A stretch of 64,000 nt of DNA, taken from assembly GCF_003337575.1 (NCBI RefSeq), contig NZ_QPJM01000015.1, forward strand, positions 59,475 to 123,474, written 5' to 3'. The number at the start of each line of letters is the position of its first letter. The first letter of the stretch is position 1. Shown here in pieces: positions 60,254 through 64,000 of the stretch. The stretch comes from Phyllobacterium bourgognense (GTDB lineage Bacteria > Pseudomonadota > Alphaproteobacteria > Rhizobiales > Rhizobiaceae). The notes beneath the pieces are model-generated. The model did no database searches. It was not told the origin of the DNA and worked only from the letters and a program-made list of their open reading frames with translations. The position numbers and the translations under genes are program-made.

Positions 60254-60819
60254 AAGAAAATTGGGGGTCCGCCGCTTCCCGGAGAGGGATGTCGGCACCG
60301 GACCCCTGCCGAAGAGCGCCACGCTCCCCGACGCGATATGAACCGTTTACGATGTCGGAAGTTCCACTAGGGTGGGAGGGTCCCACCCGGATTAGGAGGC
60401 ACTGGCATTAAGTAGGCGAGCCCAATGTCCCGACCTGCCGGAACACAATACAAGGCAGGCGGGTCCGACACAGTGGGCACTATAGTCAGCACCTAAAGCG
60501 TGCGCCTGCATGGTGAACAAAAAGTGAGGCCTGACGCTTTGACCCGGAGAGGGGGAGTCGGTCGCCAGACCTCGTGCCGAAGGGCGTCACCCTAACGACA
60601 CGCTATGAACAGCGGTAAGCGAGAAAAGTTCCTCGGCCGGTGAGGCTTGGCCTCATTGCGTCCTGGAAGAATACCTTCAGCCAAGCCTCTGCTGACGATC
60701 CTTAGATCAGCGCCTCAATTATACTGCCAAATGACACCTCACATGCAAGCACTGCGACCTGAAACGGATATTCCCGATCAATCATCCCTGCAGGTGGCTC
60801 GCCTCGGCTCCTGGTCATG
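60254..60819. other. 566-base spacer without a recognisable gene
   Basis: No frame on either strand gives a family-like protein. Short near-repeats of GGGTCC/CCGACA-type text occur, for example 'cgccgcttcccggagaggga' near 60271 and 'gacccggagagggggagtcgg' near 60540, both followed by 'cgaagggcg/cgaagagcg' and a tetranucleotide ACGACACGCTATGAAC / ACGCGATATGAAC; this looks like a degenerate duplicated element of about 70 bases (60270-60345 and 60530-60612). Confidence 0.4.
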
Positions 60820-61020
60820 TCATTCTCTTGACGTGAGCGTCTTCGGCTTCCAGCCACGGGCAAAGCCATGGCCCATAGCGATGCAAGCGTAATGGAGTTT
60901 CTTCATCAGGAACTCACGTTCGGACAGCAGCGTCCGGATGGCGGCATGCGCGTCACCATTGTGCTTGGTGAGCAGCTGATCAACTTCATCATCATCATCT
61001 TCTAGAGCCGGTTCGCTCAT
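60820..61020 (-). CDS. small conserved rhizobial protein of unknown function
   Basis: A 66-residue protein: acidic N-terminus (SEPALEDDDDEVDQLL), then KHNGDAHAAIRTLLSEREFL and a C-terminal YACIAMGHGFARGWKP. The pattern D-D-x-(E/D)xLLxKHxGDAxAAIRxLL...GYxRGW(K/R)P is common in small rhizobial proteins in my memory; function unknown. The ATG at 61020 gives the family-type start; the frame is open upstream to 61083 in less convincing sequence. Confidence 0.7.
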   Translation of the reverse strand: MSEPALEDDDDEVDQLLTKHNGDAHAAIRTLLSEREFLMKKLHYACIAMGHGFARGWKPKTLTSRE

Positions 61021-61293
61021 TGGCCTCTCCGTTTGAGACGAGCCTATCCGTCCCCATTTCAGATAGAGGTTTTTCAGTTTCAAATTGTCGGTTGAACGGC
61101 CGTCGCTACCGTGTAGGTTCTATATTTGTTCTGGTGAAGCGGAGAGTCAAGACCAACAATTCTGGAATTGCCATGGTGGACGGATGGGTCGTAAGGCCAT
61201 AAATTCGCCGAGGCGCACGCCAACGTACACCGTATTCAAGTGCAGCATGTCCCCGAAGCTAAGGACAAAAGCTCAATTCAAACAGGTTTGGGA

Positions 61294-61950
61294 TCAACCC
61301 AGCTGCGCCCGGGCGCTCCACATGTCCTTAAAGGCAGAGCGCTCGTGACAACGCTCGTACCAGGCCACAACATTTGGGTTGGGTCCGGTCAGTACCTCTT
61401 CGGTAATTGCGTAGCGCAGTATTTCCGCGACATTGAGATCGGCGACCGTGAAGCGGTTCCCCACGAGATAGTTTTGATCGGACAGATGCAGGTTGAGGAT
61501 TTGGAAAGGGCGCTTTAGCATGCTTGACGCTAAGGCAAGCGTTTCTTTTCCCGACGGCGTATCCTGCTGGCCGGCATCGTGAACGTAGACAATTTTGATT
61601 GCGTGCGGTTCGACTTCATTGACTGCCCAAAACGACCACATCTCAATCAATCCTTCTTCCTGCACGCTTTGAGCGCTGATCGATCCGCGATGCTTCCGCG
61701 CGAGGTAGAGATTAATTGCGATAGATTCCCACAACACCAGTCCATCGTCATCTACTATTGGAATCTGCCCATTCGGATTGACCCGAAGAAACTCTGGAGA
61801 CAGGCTATTGAACTTTGCGTCGGAGGCGTGCGGATCATCGAGCAGCCTTGCCTGGACCACGGGTACGGCCTTGAACTCGATGCCGAGTTCCCTCACCATC
61901 CAATAATTGCGCGATGCACGCGATTTATAGATGCCATAGATTATCAGCAT
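61294..61950 (-). CDS. glutathione S-transferase family protein
   Basis: A 218-residue protein with an N-terminal thioredoxin-like GST domain (LIIYGIYKSRASRNYWMVRELGIEF; NPNGQIPIVDDDGLVLWESIAINLYLA with the Pro and the Glu-Ser pair that bind glutathione) and a C-terminal helical domain (about 90-218, with NYLVGNRFTVADLNVAEIL as the N-capping box). It may conjugate glutathione to electrophiles or have a related role. The start ATG 61950 has GGGGAAG six bases upstream; ATG 61965 is an alternative. Confidence 0.88.
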   Translation of the reverse strand: MLIIYGIYKSRASRNYWMVRELGIEFKAVPVVQARLLDDPHASDAKFNSLSPEFLRVNPNGQIPIVDDDGLVLWESIAINLYLARKHRGSISAQSVQEEGLIEMWSFWAVNEVEPHAIKIVYVHDAGQQDTPSGKETLALASSMLKRPFQILNLHLSDQNYLVGNRFTVADLNVAEILRYAITEEVLTGPNPNVVAWYERCHERSAFKDMWSARAQLG

Positions 61951-62376
61951 AGATCGCTTCCCCATCAACCGTTAGAATCCAGCATGAGGGAGATTGGTGA
62001 CTTCGTCCAATTAAGATTTCTCGATACTTCGGCCCCACCCGCATCAATCAGGGTCACCAGCGCAGCCCATGCGTGCGCCCCTTACAGCAAGAATTTAGTG
62101 GTGGTGCAGCGCCATGCACAAGGACTCGCGCCCAGGTTGAAGTGCTCGGCGTGCGGATCAAAGCAGCTTGGTCTCAGTGCAACGCCGTATTGATGATGGT
62201 GTGGCAGTGCGCCTTGTAAGTCATTGATATCTAGTGCCAGACTTCGCTGCCACACCGATCCTGAAGTCGCCCTTAACTCCTCGGCGTATATTTTCGGTCG
62301 TTCCGGGCGACAATATTTGCTGCACCGTAGTACACCGCCACGTCGCTACGAGCCAGCGTCATAAAAATCTTTGGTG
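61951..62376. other. 426-base spacer between convergent-free GST and regulator genes
   Basis: This holds the promoter of the GST gene and the 3' flank of the XRE gene. No frame looks coding and no clear hairpin is seen. Confidence 0.4.
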
Positions 62377-62634
62377 TTATTGGTTCCCTTCGTCAAGCTT
62401 CGGCTTTGTTCCCTGCAAATCCCGAACGGACCGCTTTAGTAGTTCCGCTGCTTCCACGCCTAGGGCCTCAGCCAGCCGGTCCACCACATCGATGCTGGCG
62501 TTATACACGTTGCGCTCCAATGCACTGATATAGGTGCGATCGATGCCCGCCCGGTGCGCAAGCTCTTCCTGGGACAGATCTTTCGCCTGTCGCAGAGTTC
62601 TCAGGTTGCGCGCAAATATCTCTCGGATTCCCAT
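62377..62634 (-). CDS. Cro/CI-type HTH regulator
   Basis: An 85-residue protein that is almost only an XRE helix-turn-helix domain: FARNLRTLRQAKDLSQEELA, HRAGIDRTYISALERNVYNA, then VVDRLAEALGVEAAELL and a short charged tail. Single-domain regulators of this type (with YISxLERxVYNAS) occur often in rhizobia and may control neighbouring genes. ATG 62634 was chosen because it begins the domain normally; upstream text in the same frame is not family-like. Confidence 0.85.
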   Translation of the reverse strand: MGIREIFARNLRTLRQAKDLSQEELAHRAGIDRTYISALERNVYNASIDVVDRLAEALGVEAAELLKRSVRDLQGTKPKLDEGNQ

Positions 62635-62874
62635 AACCACGAGAGCAGACTCTTGAAGAGTATTTAACCACGGAGTATTCTCTACAAACGACAGCGTCTG
62701 GAGGACCAGTTTGGTGGTTGAGTTTGGGCAAAGAAGACTCGGCTTGGGTTCATCCTTCTCTTCGCGGTCGGCACTCAGCCGCCGCAAATTAGTAGGGATA
62801 GGACGCGCGAGCGGAATCATAATGCGATGGCTGAGGTGTTCTTTCGACTATTCGGCCTCATACACCCGGATCCG

Positions 62875-63144
62875 ATGGAGAACGACCGTTATCTTACGGG
62901 AATTGCCCGCCGACTTGCGACCGCGCCGTCTTGCCAAATGCCTTGCCCAGCACCTCGCGGAAGATGGTCCGGACACGGCAGTTATCAACGGGGCATAGTG
63001 AGCATCGAGCGCAAAGTGCCGTCACCCGATTTGGTATGGGCCGTCGACCTCGATGCCGAGACCCTCTTGCTCAGTTGCCGATCCGCGGATCCTTCGAAGG
63101 TTCAGTCGGGATATACGGCGAGACTTTCATTTTACGGGGAGTGA
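62875..63144 (+). CDS. possible small protein upstream of the HTH/AraC pair
   Basis: An 89-residue frame from ATG 62875 (MENDRYLTGIARRLA) to TGA 63144. The last 48 residues, from a GTG at 62998, are the more coding-like (SIERKVPSPDLVWAVDLDAE, ending SGYTARLSFYGE). Between 62875 and 62998 a second frame also looks reasonable (ADLRPRRLAKCLAQHLAED) and ends with TAG overlapping the GTG. A frameshift or two short coupled genes are both possible. Its stop lies three bases before the next start, supporting an operon. Confidence 0.35.
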   Translation: MENDRYLTGIARRLATAPSCQMPCPAPRGRWSGHGSYQRGIVSIERKVPSPDLVWAVDLDAETLLLSCRSADPSKVQSGYTARLSFYGE

Positions 63145-63147
63145 CAG

Positions 63148-63720
63148 ATGCAGCACCGGAAGATCCAGCTGACGGAAAGGCGGCCGCGTGAGCCGCAAGC
63201 GTCCGCGGGCGACTTGCCACATGCTGCTGATCTTTATGTCGGGCGTCAGGTCGCCGCCGTGCGCGTCCATTCCGATGTAACGCAGGCTGAGCTTGCCCGC
63301 GCTGTCCGGGTAAGTCCCCAGCAACTGCAAAAATACGAGAACGGCAAGAACCGCATCAGTGCGTCGATGCTGTTTGAAGTCGCGACATTCCTCAGCGTGC
63401 CTGTCGGGCGTTTCTTTGAAGGGCTGCCGGGCAATGCAAAGATTGAAGGGGAGGTGGCCTCGCTGCCGGTCGACGAGCGGATCACATTCATAGCAAGCAG
63501 CGAGGGGCGCCGGCTGATTGAAGGGGTGATGCGGCTGCCTCCCCGCACACGCCGCCGCGTATCCTCGCTCATTGCTGCCCTTGGCGAAGAATTGTCTGCT
63601 TTGGTAGGGGACAAGAGAGGCCATCCGCCGAAATCTGAGAATGGGCACAGCGGGGTACCGGACACATATGGGGCAGGGCGGAGAGGTTCTGCATCCGATG
63701 AGAATGGGGGCAGGGCATGA
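63148..63720 (+). CDS. Cro/CI-type HTH regulator coupled to an AraC gene
   Basis: A 190-residue protein with an XRE domain at about residues 30-88 (VGRQVAAVRVHSDVTQAELA, RAVRVSPQQLQKYENGKNRIS) and a helical C-terminal segment (SSEGRRLIEGVMRLPPRTRR), ending in a disordered basic tail. HTH plus a short tail region of this kind is a large rhizobial group. The stop overlaps the ATG of the AraC gene (ATGA), so the two regulators should be made together. The ATG 63148 has GGGGAG upstream. Confidence 0.85.
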   Translation: MQHRKIQLTERRPREPQASAGDLPHAADLYVGRQVAAVRVHSDVTQAELARAVRVSPQQLQKYENGKNRISASMLFEVATFLSVPVGRFFEGLPGNAKIEGEVASLPVDERITFIASSEGRRLIEGVMRLPPRTRRRVSSLIAALGEELSALVGDKRGHPPKSENGHSGVPDTYGAGRRGSASDENGGRA

Positions 63721-64000
63721 CGATCTCCGGGCCGCAGCCTGCCTTCAAGGTCGGTGACTGCCGGACAACCTCCCATGACAAGAGGTCATGGCACCGCGTG
63801 GAGGCCGACCTCGTCCGGCGTACCGGGCTTAAGAAAGAGGAGACGGCGATCACTTCCAGCCGGCATGTTGTCCTTCTCAATGTGCAGGGCAACTCCGAGC
63901 GCGGTGAATACTTCATAGATGGCAGGAACGCCGGGTTTGTACCCCGAAAGCCCGGCGCAATCCTGTTTGTTCCCGCCGGATGCAGCTGGCGGGGCTGGGA
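63717..64000 (+). CDS. AraC-family regulator, N-terminal part cut by the window edge
   Basis: The visible 94 residues are homologous to the effector domain of the AraC protein at 36428: both share a V.RTGL..(E/Q)ET.I region, GEYFIDGRNAGFVPRKPGAILFVPA corresponds to GEDFVEGRSVGFTPRRPGSVVFVPA, and both continue with a W.GW motif. The DNA-binding domain lies beyond 64000. It overlaps the upstream HTH gene by four bases. Function unknown. Confidence 0.75.
   Translation, partial: MTISGPQPAFKVGDCRTTSHDKRSWHRVEADLVRRTGLKKEETAITSSRHVVLLNVQGNSERGEYFIDGRNAGFVPRKPGAILFVPAGCSWRGW

Noticed and set aside
1..64000. CRISPR arrays, tRNA/rRNA genes, replication genes and intact insertion sequences
   Set aside because: Looked for on both strands by eye; no regularly spaced repeats, tRNA-like cloverleaf ends, RepABC motifs or transposase motifs were seen.

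Overview
The window looks like part of a large plasmid, chromid or integrated conjugative element of an alphaproteobacterium of the order Hyphomicrobiales (Rhizobium/Agrobacterium/Mesorhizobium type). The reasons are the family content (DUF736, DUF982, DUF1173, ArdC, a toprim protein with a DUF3991-like region, a MobC plus MOBP relaxase pair, a VirB/VirD4 type IV secretion system) and the GC-rich backbone. No replication or partition locus of repABC type, rRNA, tRNA, CRISPR array or intact transposase was seen.

Layout. 1-6.1 kb: stress and envelope genes (antiporter fragment, class III nucleotide cyclase, GlsB-type membrane protein, zinc peptidase, PepSY protein, YflT-type protein, PHB-depolymerase-like esterase). 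6.1-14 kb: plasmid maintenance and establishment genes (toprim protein, ArdC, DUF736, DUF1173) separated by long non-coding or decayed spacers, including an HU gene remnant. 14-18.5 kb: a mobilisation locus with a ParA/RHH pair resembling VirC1/VirC2, a candidate oriT whose core matches the start of T-DNA borders, mobC and a VirD2-class relaxase. 18.7-31.9 kb: a complete leftward operon virB1-2-3-4-(second lytic transglycosylase)-5-7like-6-8-9-10-11-virD4, tightly overlapping. 32-35 kb: exported SNase-like proteins, a TrbM/KikA protein and a Cro/CI-type regulator that look like part of the transfer module.

35-38.6 kb: a methyltransferase divergent from an AraC regulator and an MFS exporter. 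38.9-58.4 kb: an island of surface-glycan modification genes: two membrane phosphotransferase/sulfatase-fold enzymes, at least six methyltransferases (one fused to a GT2 glycosyltransferase, one broken by frameshifts), a second GT2, an RgpF/WsaF-type glycosyltransferase, a sugar epimerase and two paralogous OafA-type acyltransferases. Part of it (about 46.4-50.9 kb) is clearly more A/T-rich than the backbone, suggesting transfer from elsewhere. A duplicated DUF982 segment flanks the 51.9-58.4 kb part.

58.4-64 kb: a decayed prophage fragment, an intact DUF982 gene, a second copy of a 24-residue membrane protein also found at 6.7 kb, a glutathione S-transferase, two Cro/CI regulators and the start of a second AraC regulator homologous to the one at 36.4 kb. 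The conjugation genes probably work as one self-transfer module. The glycan genes carry no recognisable flippase, polymerase or export ABC transporter here, so they probably decorate a polymer made elsewhere.
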